A DNA stretch of 64,000 nt from Triplophysa rosa (GCF_024868665.1 NC_079907.1:22058834-22122833); one strand, 5' to 3'; positions 12,262 to 24,437 are shown, counted from the first letter of the stretch. The notes: generated by a model from the letters alone, not told the origin. Program-made: numbers and translations.

Positions 12262-14460
12262 CAGGGGCGTAGCTACATGGTGGCCATGGGTGGCCAGATA
12301 GGGCTCAACCTGTGCAGAACACATGCCCTTTCTGCCCTTTTATGGTGGTGTATTTTTTTCATTAAATCAGTGCTATTGGTAACCCTTTAAGTCTGTCTGC
12401 CTGTTTTAGAAATATTTAGCCAACGAAAGGTTAAAAAGAGCTTGTGACTAAATCTTGTTGGATACGCTCAAACTGTCAATAAAACCTTATGGCTCCACCC
12501 CCCTCTGTCTTGACTGAACTGCAGTTCTTTCCACAGCAGCTGAACGTCTTGCAAGGTCATTAAATAAAGGTCTTGTTGTTTGAACAAGTACAGCGTTTTC
12601 TTTACGCAAGAAACATTATGTCTAAAATGTTCATTTTTAAGTATTTGAGGTCTGAGACATTTGGGACCGGAGAGAGAGGGCTAGCATTTACCTGCACAAT
12701 AGCCTGTGCACACAGTAGCATTTCATCTTTTATAAATTAGACTTTGGCCAAATGTATTTTACTACAGGAAAACTGAGCACCCACATACAACAACGTTGTA
12801 ATCTGTTGATTAAAACGGTGATGTCGGTGTTTTTATGATGACGGACAAAAAGCACATTTGCACACATTCGCTGGTCAAAAACCCCGTAACGTTAACTGCA
12901 TTTGAGTTTGACGCAAAGCCACTGAGTGATCCTCGTCATTAATTTATGATTGATGATACACTTCATTTATTAATAAATCGTATTGTATGATCGCATGGTT
13001 AATTCATGTTCACGCTGTAAAAACTTGGATTTGGAAGCGGCTTGAAACCAGCTTTTTTATATGTAATCAAAACTTGTAATATGAACAATTTCACCATGTG
13101 ATGGGTTTTCCCAGATGGCATCACCTTTTCAGAATAACGCTTTAAAAATATTTAGCGCAATTATCTGTCATCCTTCTAGCGTTGCATTATACAATCACAC
13201 TCTTATTCATGTCAAAGCCTTTAAACCATTTAGGCGTGATTTTAAACGGTTGCTTTGACACGTACAGTATAGAGACATCTAGCTGCGACACAACGCAACG
13301 CTACAACGGTCCCGTCTGGCGTAGCCTATACACCTTATATATACACGAGCTAAAGGATGCGTCACTGATCTCTGTCAGACAGCACACCAGTATTACGTTC
13401 TCCTTCGTGCATGAATGAACAAAAATACACAAGATTATGCCTTAAAGCACATTTTGTTTAGTATTTTTGTAAGCACAAAGCAAATTGGGGAACGCATCAG
13501 ATCTGCGCAGAGCGTCAGCTCTTAAAGGGGCCGCATTCTTAAACATGCTGCTGTGACTCCTGTCACTAATGATAATCTAAGAACAAAAAAAAAGAAGAAA
13601 TTAATGTGTTTTTTGTAGAGTATTCTTCTGTATTTAATTTAGAATTTAGAAGTAAAGACTGTAAAGTGTTTGAGAACTTCACTCAATTTCTACCTGTTAG
13701 ACTCTCTGTTATTAACAGTGAGTAAATCTAAAGCTTTTGAGACTATTATTTTGTTTGATTTAATTTGTCATAAAGATGTGACCAATAAAGGGGGGTGCCC
13801 TTTTTCAGTTTCAGCACATGCCCCTCAAAAGTTCTGTGCACGGCCCTGCCCCTGAATGATGGATGGCCACCTATCTGGCCACCTCGGTTCTGCGAAACAG
13901 TTTTAAAATGTGTGTCGGAGTTTACGGAGTGCTGCGCAGATCATTTAGCGTATGCACTGAAAGTAACGCGAGAACATTCTGCCGTTAATATGATGTCATA
14001 CGCTGACGCACTGACGCAAACAGTCTGAGCGCTATAGCTGAACAGCTGCTAACCGCTTCGTGACAGTGTACTGTCTGTGTACCATTGAAGTTCATCGCGA
14101 GCAGAAGGATCAGGTCAGTAAAATCAGTCTTGTTTAACTGGACTTCATTCATTAATTACATTTTCACGAAAGTTAAAGTTGGGGTACTGCAATGATTATT
14201 TTCTATAAAAAATGCTAACTTACTGCAAATGATAGCTAGCAAATTATTTTAAAATAATGTTAGCACATGAAAGCATTGCAAATCAATTGTTTACTTTACG
14301 TTCTTTGTGTATGTTTTTGAGCAGCAAACGTAATGAAGAATTGGTGTAAATTACAGCAGAAGTTAAAGAATTTCTGTCTGTAAGGATTTTTTGGTCACCC
14401 TAATAAAATCACTGGGTCTTACCTGGCCACCTCTAAAAGAAAGTTTTGGCTACGCCCCTG
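12262..14460. mobile_element. 2.2-kb hAT-like element
   Basis: The terminal inverted repeats are CAGGGGCGTAGCTA at the left and CAGGGGCGTAGCCA read inward from the right. They are flanked by CATCATAT (12254-12261) and CGTCATAT (14461-14468), an 8-bp duplication with one mismatch. The subterminal GTGGCCAGAT / GTGGCCAGGT blocks also match. No transposase frame survives. A segment around 13793-13848 looks like the end of another element (it reads CAGGGCCGTGCACAGAACTT on the minus strand), so the interior is composite. The CpG-rich part near 13900-14115, with a GTCAGT donor-like site at 14114, could be the remains of a transposase promoter and first exon. Confidence 0.75.
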
Positions 14461-14961
14461 CGTCATATTTAAAAGAGAGACAATCCAGAAGTATGAGGAT
14501 AAGTATTTTTAGATTTGTCTGTTGACTCGATAGTTTTTCACTACATTAGGGGGTAAGTGTTTTTTATTTCAGGATTCGGCTCAGGCCTGTAGCTTTACAG
14601 TGTGTTTCACAGTGTGACAGCACTGTTTCCACCCCCATACACACAGTGTAGTTGTGGAAAGCAGAACTTCTAATCCACAGAAAATAACCCGAGGCACTTC
14701 CGTAAGCAGCATTGCAAAGTCAAACTATAGATCATCTGAAGCACCCAGTTCATCTCTCATCTCTTATTGTGATTCCTTAGGTTATTGACCAGAATACAAA
14801 TACTGACTGCTTTACAAATATGCAAAATTGTAACTTTGCAAGATCAAAATAATAAGAACGCAATGAAGAGATTCTGCTATATCATTAATATAACTAATTT
14901 AATTTAAATATCTATAAAGAAAAAGCAGAAATCTATAGCCTATGCAAACAGTGATGCCACA

Positions 14962-15160
14962 CACTCTTAAAAAAGGTGCTTCAAAAGGTTCTTCGATGCC
15001 ATAGAAGAACCTTTTGGTTCCATAACGAACCTTTAACATCTGAAGAACCGTTCTGTTTCACAAATGGTTATTTGTGGCAAAAACGGTTCTTTAGATTATA
15101 AAAAAGTAAGAAAGAGATGGTTCTTTGTGGAACCAAAAAGCACCTTTATATTTAAGAGTG
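14962..15160. mobile_element. GGTTCTT-rich palindromic miniature transposon
   Basis: It starts CACTCTTAAAAAAGGTGCTT and ends AAGCACCTTTATATTTAAGAGTG, giving near-perfect terminal inverted repeats. The inside is made of AAAGGTTCTT / AAGAACCTT alternations. It is the same family as 24175-24437. The right side is followed by TA. The left flank reads CA, so a TA duplication is only partly preserved. Confidence 0.8.
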
Positions 15161-15162
15161 TA

Positions 15163-15256
15163 GAAGAAAAATTTTTGGTTCCACAAAGAACCCCCTTCAG
15201 TCAAAGGTTCTTTAAAGAACCACGTCTTTATGACATTTTTATAATCTGAAGAACCT
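15163..15256. mobile_element. Inverted partial copy of the same palindromic element
   Basis: Read on the minus strand, this segment gives the right half of the GGTTCTT element (AAGGTTCTTCAGATTATAAA, then GGTTCTTTAAAGAACCTTTG, then TTCTTTGTGGAACC). It abuts the full copy at 14962-15160, so the two lie head to head. Confidence 0.65.
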
Positions 15257-16577
15257 TAGATCTTTAAATGCATTTGCATTTGCATTTGTTCCATAGTTAA
15301 ATAGGATACAAAACAGTGGGTCCTTTTCCAGTAAGAGGTTATGTAAGGTTTCTGAGCTTTGTTTTATGCAGTCATGTGGTGTGGGTTTGTTGGAGACCTT
15401 TTCATACCAGGGGTCCCTGACTGCTGTCAGACCAACTGAAAGAGTGAAAGAAGCTGTCTGTAGCCTCACTAGACCTTCATCCACTCATCCAGACACAGGC
15501 AACTCAAAAAAGAACAGCATTAATGTCAGGAGAAGATGGGCCTAACGCGTTCCATATAGACTGTTTGTTTGCATAAAGCTATTGTGGTAAATTCATGTTA
15601 AATTATAGCACATTATTAATTGCATTCATTTCGTTCTTTGTTCTCTCTCTTTCATCTTCACCGCCCCTCACTCGAGCATCAGTGTGCGTGGGTTGAGTCT
15701 TCAGTGTTCAACAAGTATTCTCAGCATGAATATTCATGCTTCCTCCCCCTTGTGTGAATGTGAGTTTTAATCTTTGAAGTGGCTCATGAAGGAATTACTT
15801 GCCTAGTCCTCCACCTTTGTAATATTCACAACATGCACAAACAGAAATGTCCCTATTTATTACAAGTTCCAGGTCTAATGATTGGTTTGACGAATGATAA
15901 AGTAACTCTTTTGTCATTTTTAACTTTAAAAAGTTGCAGCAATGCATGCTTGTGTCTCAAGGGCGGTGAGGGCACCTCAAGCAAGTGTAAAAACTTTTTT
16001 TATTTCGAAATTTCACAAAAACACATTAAAAGGATTTATAATACAAACTGAAGACAATCTGAACACTGGCATGCTTTCTGCTTCTGTTGCATGTGAAGGT
16101 AAAACGACGGCAATGTGCTGTCAATTAGAACATTTACCAACTAATAAAAGCAGTATTTTTTCTAAATATTATTTTCTAAATATTTTTTTCTAGGGGGTCC
16201 ACGGTAAAGGTAAATATTTAAAAAGCATACTCTTTTCGACACCGATTTATTGTGGGCGGACGGACGTAACATGATCACCGACGAATGGAGGGGGACCCCA
16301 CCCTGGAACGTGATTGCAACGGACGCCAGGTAGGGCTCCGCATCTTCTAACTCTCAATGGGACATGTCCCATGCATGGTTGATCAAAACAGAACCTAACA
16401 GAACCCTGGCTCCAAAACAATGATAAGAACCCAACCATGGAATTGGTGTATCGTTACACCCTTAACCAACAGTGACCTGAAGGAAAGCCACTAATGTGTG
16501 ATCATGTTTCACCTGCTCTCTGACTTTGAAATGAACACTACATTTAGGTTCTGCTTGTCTTTTAGGACGTCAATGTA
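15257..16577. other. grid1 intron 2 sequence, no gene recognised
   Basis: No exon was found. The segment 16190-16460 is GC-richer. It ends with GTGTATCGTTACACCC, which resembles the terminus of a hAT-like element, but the matching left end was not located. Confidence 0.4.
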
Positions 16578-16710
16578 AACATTTACATTTAGTCATTTAG
16601 CAGACACTTTTATCTACAACGACTTACAAATTAGGCAAACAATGGAAGCAATCAGTGCAGCAAAAAGGGCAACAATGCATTAAGTGCTATGAAACTAGTC
16701 TCAGTTAGCC
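16578..16710 (-). repeat. SINE fragment with V-SINE-like tail
   Basis: Read on the minus strand it contains GTAAGTCGTTGTAGATAAAA, then GTGTCTGCTAAATGACTAAA and TGTAAATG. This is the conserved 3' part of the common teleost SINE. It is preceded by the body sequence that contains TTGCTTCCATTG. The tRNA head is missing. Confidence 0.7.
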
Positions 16711-18158
16711 AAACACCCGTCTACTCATGCGGGCGGCGAGAAACGAGTTTAGAATCCATTTTAAACAGAAATTCGGTCTACACTGAACGTGGTGTGTTGC
16801 GACGTGACCAACGCCTTGTTCTCAATGATTTCTATTGTTTTTTGTTGCGTCGCATGACGCCGCTCGCGTGCAATGTAGACAGGACGTAACACAGGACACG
16901 AGTAGCACCTCAACTGCACTAAAGGCCAAACTCTGGCCATTATTTCTTTCATGATTTTTTCAGTGAAGTTCAAAGTGCAGTTTTGCTTTGAATCCACATT
17001 ACATATCTGGTCCAACCTTATATTAATGAAATCAAAGACAAGTCCAATGCAATGCCCAAAGGTCATATCATTTCACTGAGCTACAATTTGCCTAATGCAG
17101 GATATTAAAAGGCCACTGGTTTGTGTTTGTCTGGTTGAACATCAGTTTGCTAATACACAGTTTGCGAGTGTGTAATCAGTCCCCACACCATCGCACCAAA
17201 ACACGCTCGCGACTTTGGAGAGATGCTCATTTTCATCATCAAATCAAGAGAGGCATCTCAAATTACTTAGCATTAAGCATTCCGCTATGCTAATCGGCAC
17301 AATTAGCATAAATAAGGGGTGAAAAGGAAAAACAAACTTCTAGGGAACATAAAACGAGAGCAAACTACACAGGCATTAGACAGAGAATAGTTATGAATCA
17401 TTCAACACCATGCCAGCACTTAAACGCATTGATAGGTTATGTGCTTTGTGAACTTATAGGTTGCTCCTTCTTTTCTGTCAGCAGCCCTTTATAATTCATG
17501 TCATTTTTCCTGCAGGGGGTTTTGCCATGTTCCTGGACTCTGCCAGAGCTCTCACTAAAAGCTTGGTATACAGAGGTAATAACTACCCGCTGGTATGATG
17601 AGACAATCGGCACTTAATTGCTCATTTTAATGGCGAGGCCGTGTAGCCCATAAATGAGGCATTCTTGCCACCTACAGAGAATGGTATTCTTTGCCACTCT
17701 GTCATTATGTCTTTAAGACGACAGCGTTGTCTTATCTTGCCGATTTTCCATTATAATGGTTAAATAAAGGATAATGGAAACAAAATGACCAACAATATAC
17801 AGTAAGTAATGATATAGACATCCTTTCAAGGTAACCAAAACATACAGGAGGAACATGATTATGACAATACACTTTGAATTGTCCGTTTCGTTCAATACTA
17901 GAAAGCATGTATAAAAATGTTCAATCTATTAGCCCTGTTCGGGAAACCCCACATTAGAATATTGTTTTAACACCCTAATGTGAGTAACGTTCCATTTCTA
18001 TAAGGGTGGTACCTTAGAAGTTAGGTGTCTTTGTACACAGTAGCTCGCAACGTAGCTCACTAAGATTTGGAACTGAACTAATACAAAACTTACTTTCATA
18101 TATATGTTTTAAGTTTTATATATATGGACAACATATAAATGCGGAAGTTAAAAAACAG
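16711..18158. other. grid1 intron 2 sequence containing one arm of an inverted sequence pair
   Basis: No gene is recognised. The arm at 17602-17690 is listed separately. The part around 16750-16890 is CpG-richer and looks like a fragment of an unidentified DNA element. Confidence 0.4.
17602..17690 (-). repeat. Arm A of inverted ~90-bp sequence pair
   Basis: The reverse complement starts AGAATACC, continues TCTCTGTAGGTGGCAAGAAT and CATTTATGGGCT, and then TTAAAATGAGCAATTAAGT. Nearly the same string occurs in direct orientation at 21093-21184, at an estimated 80% identity by eye. It is not any transposon I recognise. It may be an old repeat or a duplicated conserved non-coding element. Confidence 0.7.
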
Positions 18159-18607
18159 TGCGTCCCAATTTGCATACTATGGGTCCTACGTAGTATTCGA
18201 AAAAGAATTACGTCCCAAATCATAGTATGCTGAAATGAGTATTCCGTTTCCAGTGAAAATTCGAAGTGTAGATCCATGGACACTCAAACGGCTGATATTA
18301 CCCACAATGCACTGTGAAAGGGCATAAAGAGTTTAGGGATGCTTCACTGCATTAGTAAAATGAAATAAGAGATGTTTTTCGTCTCTTATTTAAATGTATG
18401 TATAGAGTAAACATTGCATAAGAAGAAATGAGTAAATAAATACTTAAATGCAAAGGAAAGCTGTACTTTGATGTTCATGACAGTTAACACGATCACAGTT
18501 AACTCTTCTGTTTTGTGTTAGTTCTGCTACATGCTAAAATGAATGTATTTTTCCGTAACAAAAACAGTACATAGTTTTAGTGCATAGTATAGTCAAATTG
18601 GGGCGCA
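18159..18607. mobile_element. Non-autonomous DNA element with TGCGYCCCAATTTG ends
   Basis: The left end is TGCGTCCCAATTTGCATACT and the right end, read inward, is TGCGCCCCAATTTGACTATA. The inside carries CATAGTATGCTGAAATGAG and CCCACAATGCACTG. This string is recurrent in cyprinid DNA. No clear target duplication was recognised. Confidence 0.6.
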
Positions 18608-19742
18608 GCAAAAGTGTTTTTCTTCTGTGCAACGCTGGTGACAGAAACAGACTGCCCCCAGTGGCCGAAAATGGAACTTGCTTATGTAACGTGTCTAACA
18701 TTGTTATGTATATTCTATAATGGCATCTCTTGATGTATACGGTCTCTGACAATAACTATATAAGTAAATATTATTCTGTTTTTACTGTAAAAAAAATTGC
18801 AAACAGCACAGACACACAATAATCTGCAAATTTATTTTTTAACACCTGCCTCCAGCCCTGCTAGAAAAAAAACTATAAACCTCTGGGTCATATGCATTTG
18901 TTAGATAGTTCTTAGTTAACACAGCTCACCAGCCTATGATTTTCCCTTGCGGGAAAAATATTTATCATTGCTAATTAGCTTAGCAGGAGGAGTTTTAGCG
19001 TGGGTGACTAAATATTCTCATTCAGGATATTACCAAGGGGCATGGCATTGCAACAACAGCTCTGCGAGTTCAGAGGAGCTTTCACACTATATGTTTCCAA
19101 ATACAAAAAGCCTCATTATTGTCATGCAGAGTTTCAGCAGTTCCCTGTGGGGCCACACACCACTGACCTGACAGCAAATGCAGAGTTTGCTTCCAAAACG
19201 CTATAAATCCATTTGGATTCATTTGAGTGAAAATGTGTTTTCTTTACAAAGAAAGTGGCAAGATGAAAACCACTATTTTCTGTTTCAAAGTTTCACATAG
19301 CATCTTTAGGTTCTAGTAACATAAAAAATTCAAATCCAGATTTTGATTTTAAAAGATTTATTATAAAAACTGATCATTTTTCTCCAAAATGCAATAAATC
19401 CATAACAATTTTTTTTTAAATGCATCCATTGAATCAATATAAAAGTTATTTTTCATATTGAAACAGTTGAAAATACACAACAAAGTGAGTTGATCCACAT
19501 AATGACAGCCTCTGAACTCAATACAATACTAATCTCATCTTTTTAACGCTATAAATTAGTGCCTCATTTTCTTAATCTCCTCACGTAAATGATTAGATTC
19601 CGATGGTGTACGTTCCCTCCCCACCGCAGAAACCAGCACAGGTTCATCAATGCCGTCAAAATGATTCATTTTGTGTTTGTTTGTTGAACACAAAGTAGAT
19701 CAGGGAAACTAGGAGCCGACCGTATTCAGAGCGCCGCCATTA
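18608..19742. other. grid1 intron 2 sequence, no gene recognised
   Basis: AT-rich non-coding DNA with no supportable coding, RNA or repeat features. Confidence 0.45.
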
Positions 19743-20014
19743 AGGTCTTTGCACATACAGTCCGAAATTTTCGTATGCGTTTTTTCTTATTTGGCTCTTG
19801 TCTGTACGGTGTCTCTGAATTGTTAAAAAAGGCCACTCAAAATGCTTGACGGATGCGAAAAACACAGAAAACCGAACCCGGTCCGAATTTTTTTATGACG
19901 GACGAAAATATCGGAGGCAGTGTGTAAATGTGATTGACACAACGTGAGGTCGTATTTATTTTTTAACGTGCGGAAATTTCGTACGCAAATTTCGGACTCA
20001 ATGTGCAATGGGCT
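19743..20014. mobile_element. Miniature inverted-repeat element, Harbinger-like target site
   Basis: The ends are AGGTCTTTGCACATACAGTC on the left and AGCCCATTGCACATTGAGTC read inward from the right, followed in both arms by CGAAATTT(T/G)CGTA. TTA flanks both sides (19740-19742 and 20015-20017). A 3-bp TTA duplication suggests mobilisation by a PIF-Harbinger transposase. No coding capacity. Confidence 0.65.
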
Positions 20015-21092
20015 TTACTGTTTACAGTGCGTGGAATGGTGTGCTGTGATTGGTTGAGCGGATATATCGCATTCTGCAGAGAAGTGAGACTGGCGTATAT
20101 TGCGGTTTGGACGAAAAGGGAGAAAACATGACAGAATAACACGGCAGATATCGCATTTTGCGTAAAATTAAAAAGTGACTTTTTTTTTTAAATGGCGTTT
20201 ATCGCGTTTTGGAACCAAACTCTTCAAATGATGTATGCATCCATCACAGTATGACATCACCGAGTCAAAAGACAAGCACATCATCATGATAACCTGGCCC
20301 TACACGCCATGGATGGAGCACAAAAAAGTGGAATAAATTTCTCCGATAACAGATGGTAGACACATTTGTAAAGATGTTCTTTCAAAAAGCGCTCAGATTT
20401 AAATCAAGATGTCTGCTAATCTTACTCGCTTTAATACGTCCCACACAAATATGCCATGTTTGTTTTATAATGGAACCGGAATCTTTTCTGAACGGGCTCA
20501 TTCAAAAGGATTGTTCAAATCCAAGCAATATCTCTCAACAAACATGCTTAAATCAAACATAAAAAATAACAGTTGTATGCATTAATAAGCTCAGTACAAA
20601 TATCACGACACACTGACACTATAAATCAATGAAAATAAGCATTTGCAGTATATATATAGAGGAATAAATATTTGTTTTATTACAATTTCACATTTAGACA
20701 GTCAAAACTCTACACAGAGGATGTAATTTATCCGGGCCTCATAAATGTAACCTACACCCATGTTCAGATGTATTTATTTAGTAGAACGGCTGTAAAGTTG
20801 AATTCACTGTCACTGCTTTCAAGCGTGTCTCTTCACATCACTGTTTGTTTCCTAATCCAAATTATTCCAGATAAAAGTCACATGTCTTCTGCATTGACTC
20901 ACACTGTTGCCCCAATATAATTGTGCAACAATCATGAACATGCTGTACATTAAATGTACTAAAAATAGCTTTTTTCCTTTTATGTGAGCAAGATAATGAA
21001 TCTGTGGATAATGTAATGTGATTTATGCATTGCTGGAGTTCCCAGAGTTCATGTCACTTTCACATATTTTTCATTAGTTTCTTAGTTGACTA
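20015..21092. other. grid1 intron 2 sequence, no gene recognised
   Basis: No exon with splice context was seen. Sequence around 20020-20220 includes CpG-containing fragments (TATATCGCATTCTGC, GGCGTTTATCGCGTTTTGG) that may be remnants of another DNA element. Confidence 0.4.
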
Positions 21093-21184
21093 AGAATACC
21101 GCTCTCTGTAGGTGGCAAGAATGCATTCATTTATGGGCTGCAACCTCACTTTTAAAATGAGCAGTTAAGTACCAACTTTCTGAT
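21093..21184 (+). repeat. Arm B of inverted ~90-bp sequence pair
   Basis: Partner of the sequence at 17602-17690, in opposite orientation. The shared blocks are AGAATACC, CTCTCTGTAGGTGGCAAGAA, TTCATTTATGGGCTGC and AAAATGAGCAGTTAAGT. A hAT-type element has inserted 22 bp downstream. Confidence 0.7.
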
Positions 21185-21206
21185 TATGTATATCATCGTT
21201 TGTATT

Positions 21207-21685
21207 CAGTGTTGGGTAAGTTACTCTGTAAAAGTAATTAATTACTAGTTACTAATTACACATTCGATAATGTAATTAGATTACTGTACAAGTTACTCTC
21301 TTCAAAAAGTATTTAATTACTTATTACTAATTGCTTTCTATATCCTACATCAACCTTGATGAGTTAAGTGATTCAAGGATAGACATGAAACGGCTCTTTT
21401 AATTCATTCAAATAAATAATATAAAACTACATAAAGTAGTATTATTAATTACAAATGTGAGAATTATACATTAAAGCACGGATTTTAAAGTTAGACTTTG
21501 AATTTTTATGTCAATTCCTCTTCTCCACACACACATATTACACAAAGTATTTAGTTTAATTACATCAGAAGTAACTGTAATTAAATTACAGAAAAAATAA
21601 GAGTAATGCCTTACTTTACTTTTTCAAGTGAAAGTAATTAAATTAAAGTAACTAATTACATAGTAACTAGTTACACCCAACACTG
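21207..21685. mobile_element. hAT-like element, CAGTGTTGGGT ends, perfect 8-bp duplication
   Basis: It starts CAGTGTTGGGTAAGTTACT and ends AGTAACTAGTTACACCCAAC followed by ACTG. It is flanked by identical TTTGTATT octamers at 21199-21206 and 21686-21693. The interior is dominated by GTAATTA / TAATTAC motifs and has no transposase. This AT-rich family is widespread in vertebrates, especially fish. Confidence 0.85.
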
Positions 21686-21693
21686 TTTGTATT

Positions 21694-24174
21694 AAATTCT
21701 GGGATCTTTGCTCTTAGGTCATGAGATTCTAACATTCAGATGTGTCCTCGACATAACGCAGTTTCAGCACAGATTAGGTCCAAAATGCATTAATGATTTG
21801 GATCTTTATGGATTACCATGGTTAAGGATAGCAGCTACAGGCTATTTCATCTGACCTGCTAATTGTGGAAAAACCATTGACAGATACTAGAACTAATGAA
21901 GCCGCATTAAAATAATCTCTCAGTGAGTGTCACAAAAAACCTTTATTTCAAACTTCTACATTTCTAGGCTATAATAGGATCTAACTTTAAGTAATAATTG
22001 TTTCTAAGGGAAAGAATAATGGCTGTCCTTTAAGGTACTCATTTCAGAAAGAGCATCTTTTGGCTGTCAGCAGAATTGGGTGCCTCCCAGGGGTGATGCT
22101 CTATTCCCCTTGACTTTTAAGTGTGTTTAGTACGTAGACTCATACATCATCAGGAAGAGACTCTCAATAAAAGCTATGGTCCCATTGAGACCCTTTGCCC
22201 TGACAGGCACTCCAGGAAGGACCAGAGATTCCTTTCCCTCTGGTCTTTTAAGTGCACTCGCAAGAAGACATGGAAATCCTCAAAACGGTACGGTAAACAA
22301 ATGTGTACAAGCATGTCTTCGGTGTTCCTTCCTTCTGTGTTTGCTCCTTTAAGAAACACTCATTTGGGATGGCTACAGCACTTCACCTGCCATCTAAACT
22401 TGGAAATTGGATCCAAGCCTTGTCCCAACTTGATCCAAGTTCATATGTGAATTTATGAATCCAAATAAGACTTTTTATATTTAATAAAAGTAATGTAAAT
22501 CAAGATCAAACTAATATATTCTTTATTATTGGTGTCATTTTCTTGATTGTTCTTTGCAATTTTCCGATTTCGGTTGTTCAAATCTGATGGGATGAGCCAT
22601 GTTCAAAGCTTCTGTAAAACAGCAAATATGTGCACACTTGTGACTGTACATCAATTGTTTTCTGTAAAAACATTCCAAAAATATTGATATAAACCAATAT
22701 AATTACAGTATCACGTAGAGTCCAATGCATTATATTATTTTTTGGAATAACTGTTTACTAGGGTAATTCTGATTTCTTTATTTATTGAATAATAAATTGT
22801 CATTAATACTAAAAAAGCTATTTATCACATTGCTGTTGCAGCAGTTTTAGAAAAGCAGTTTCATAAAAAAGAATCAGATTCCTGTAAAAGGCTCTGAGTT
22901 TGCACATATTCAGACAATATTTTACTGTAACAGCAGAAAATTATGTAAAATGCATGTCAACAAAAATAAACGTAAAAATATAAAAAGGATCTGAAGTATC
23001 ACAATGTTGTTAGAAAAAGAGTCCCGATATTTATAGATCAATGTATGGGCATTATCATGATAAAATTAGTGTAAAGCCAACCTCTCCCGGTTTATACCAC
23101 CAATTGCAATATAAATTTAGCAACTAATCTAAATCCAGGAAAGTAGTCATGGCAAAAGCCAGATATGTATGTCATTATAAGACATCACTTGTCATTTCTT
23201 GAGAACGATCATTAGAGGGGAAGAAAAGTTAGCTCTAAATCAGCTACACTGGGTGCTATCAAACAGGTCCAGACACGATTCACGTTCTTATCTCAGAAAC
23301 ACCGGATGCCAAAAGAGTTGTTTTCAATGACATCATAGGCTGATCAGATCTGATGAAGCTTTCATGGTGAAGTGCTGCACACTGGATTCATGCGAGCAGC
23401 ATATGTCTGGTCCCAAGAATAAAAACAGCAATTCATATCTGATATTCATATTCAGTATTTGTGATGTCAGGTCCTCTACATTCCAAGTGGGTCTTCATCT
23501 CTGATGTGCACAAAACCAGTGCAAGAATGCACTTTTTTATCTTAGCCGTCATTCATGCACACGTTTGATTTACAGTTTGTTTAGGTGCCGTTCCCCACTA
23601 ATATCTCACGGCATGCCTGCTCTCCTGGAAGCCATTATAATGCATTACTGCATGCGGAGCACATTTTAATCAGGGCTTACGTCAGATGCACTGCAATGGA
23701 AACTGGGAAAAATTTGCAAATTAATTAACTTGGGAACGCGGCTTGGAAGCACCGGGCCAGCTAATGGATGAAGCCGCGGCACAGTCACGGCAGTATATCT
23801 CCCTTCAGATAGGACTAGCTTTGCACATTCAGATGTGTATCCCTTCCTCTGCCATGCTTCTTGCTGTTTAAACTGTAGTTGCTGTAGTGAAGCCGCCGCA
23901 GCCTGATTAATTCCCCCGCATTGTTTCCTCTCTCGTACAATGGACATCCTTCATGAAAACTGTCATCCAGCACTGACTGTAATGATGCAGGGACACTGCT
24001 CGATCGCCCGGGAGAGAGAGCTCAATCTCCTCATGGTGTGATCTGCATCTCTGCTGTTATTTGATGTGCGGAGAACAAAAGAACAAAATGATGGTGGGCT
24101 CACGCAGATAAACATGCTTTGGACTGAAGCCAGGGCCTTTTATTAGAGCAAACTGGGTGATTTATTAAATCATA
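21694..24174. other. grid1 intron 2 sequence, with a candidate conserved segment
   Basis: No gene is recognised. The open frame at 22121-22450 shows no known domain. The segment 23560-24010 is of moderate GC and low repeat content and has homeobox-type TTAATTAA sites around 23720. Its texture is that of a conserved non-coding element, but this cannot be tested here. Confidence 0.35.
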
Positions 24175-24437
24175 CACTCTTAAAAATAAAGGTGCTTCAA
24201 AAGGTTCTTCGGTGCCATAGAAGACCTTTTTTGTCTAAATGGTTCCATAAAGAACCTTTAACATCTGAAGAACCTTTCTGTTTCACAAAAGGTTCTTTCT
24301 GGTGAAAAAAAAGGTTCCTCAGATCATAAAAAAGCAAGAAAGTTATGGTTCTTTAAAGAACCTTTGACTGAACCAAAAAAGGTTCCTCTATGGCATCGCT
24401 GTGAAGAACCTTTTAATCACCTTTATTTTTAAGAGCG
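24175..24437. mobile_element. GGTTCTT-rich palindromic miniature transposon, TA flanked
   Basis: The ends are CACTCTTAAAAATAAAGGTG and, read inward from the right, CGCTCTTAAAAATAAAGGTG. TA lies immediately outside both ends (24173-24174 and 24438-24439). The inside consists of repeated AAGGTTCTT / AAGAACCTTT. A TA duplication fits a Tc1/mariner-type or similar transposase. Confidence 0.85.

Noticed and set aside
15064..15249. 61-codon plus-strand frame
   Set aside because: It lies wholly within the palindromic miniature elements.
22121..22450. 109-codon plus-strand frame
   Set aside because: No recognisable domain, no splice or promoter context, and no repeat relationship that would support a transposon gene.
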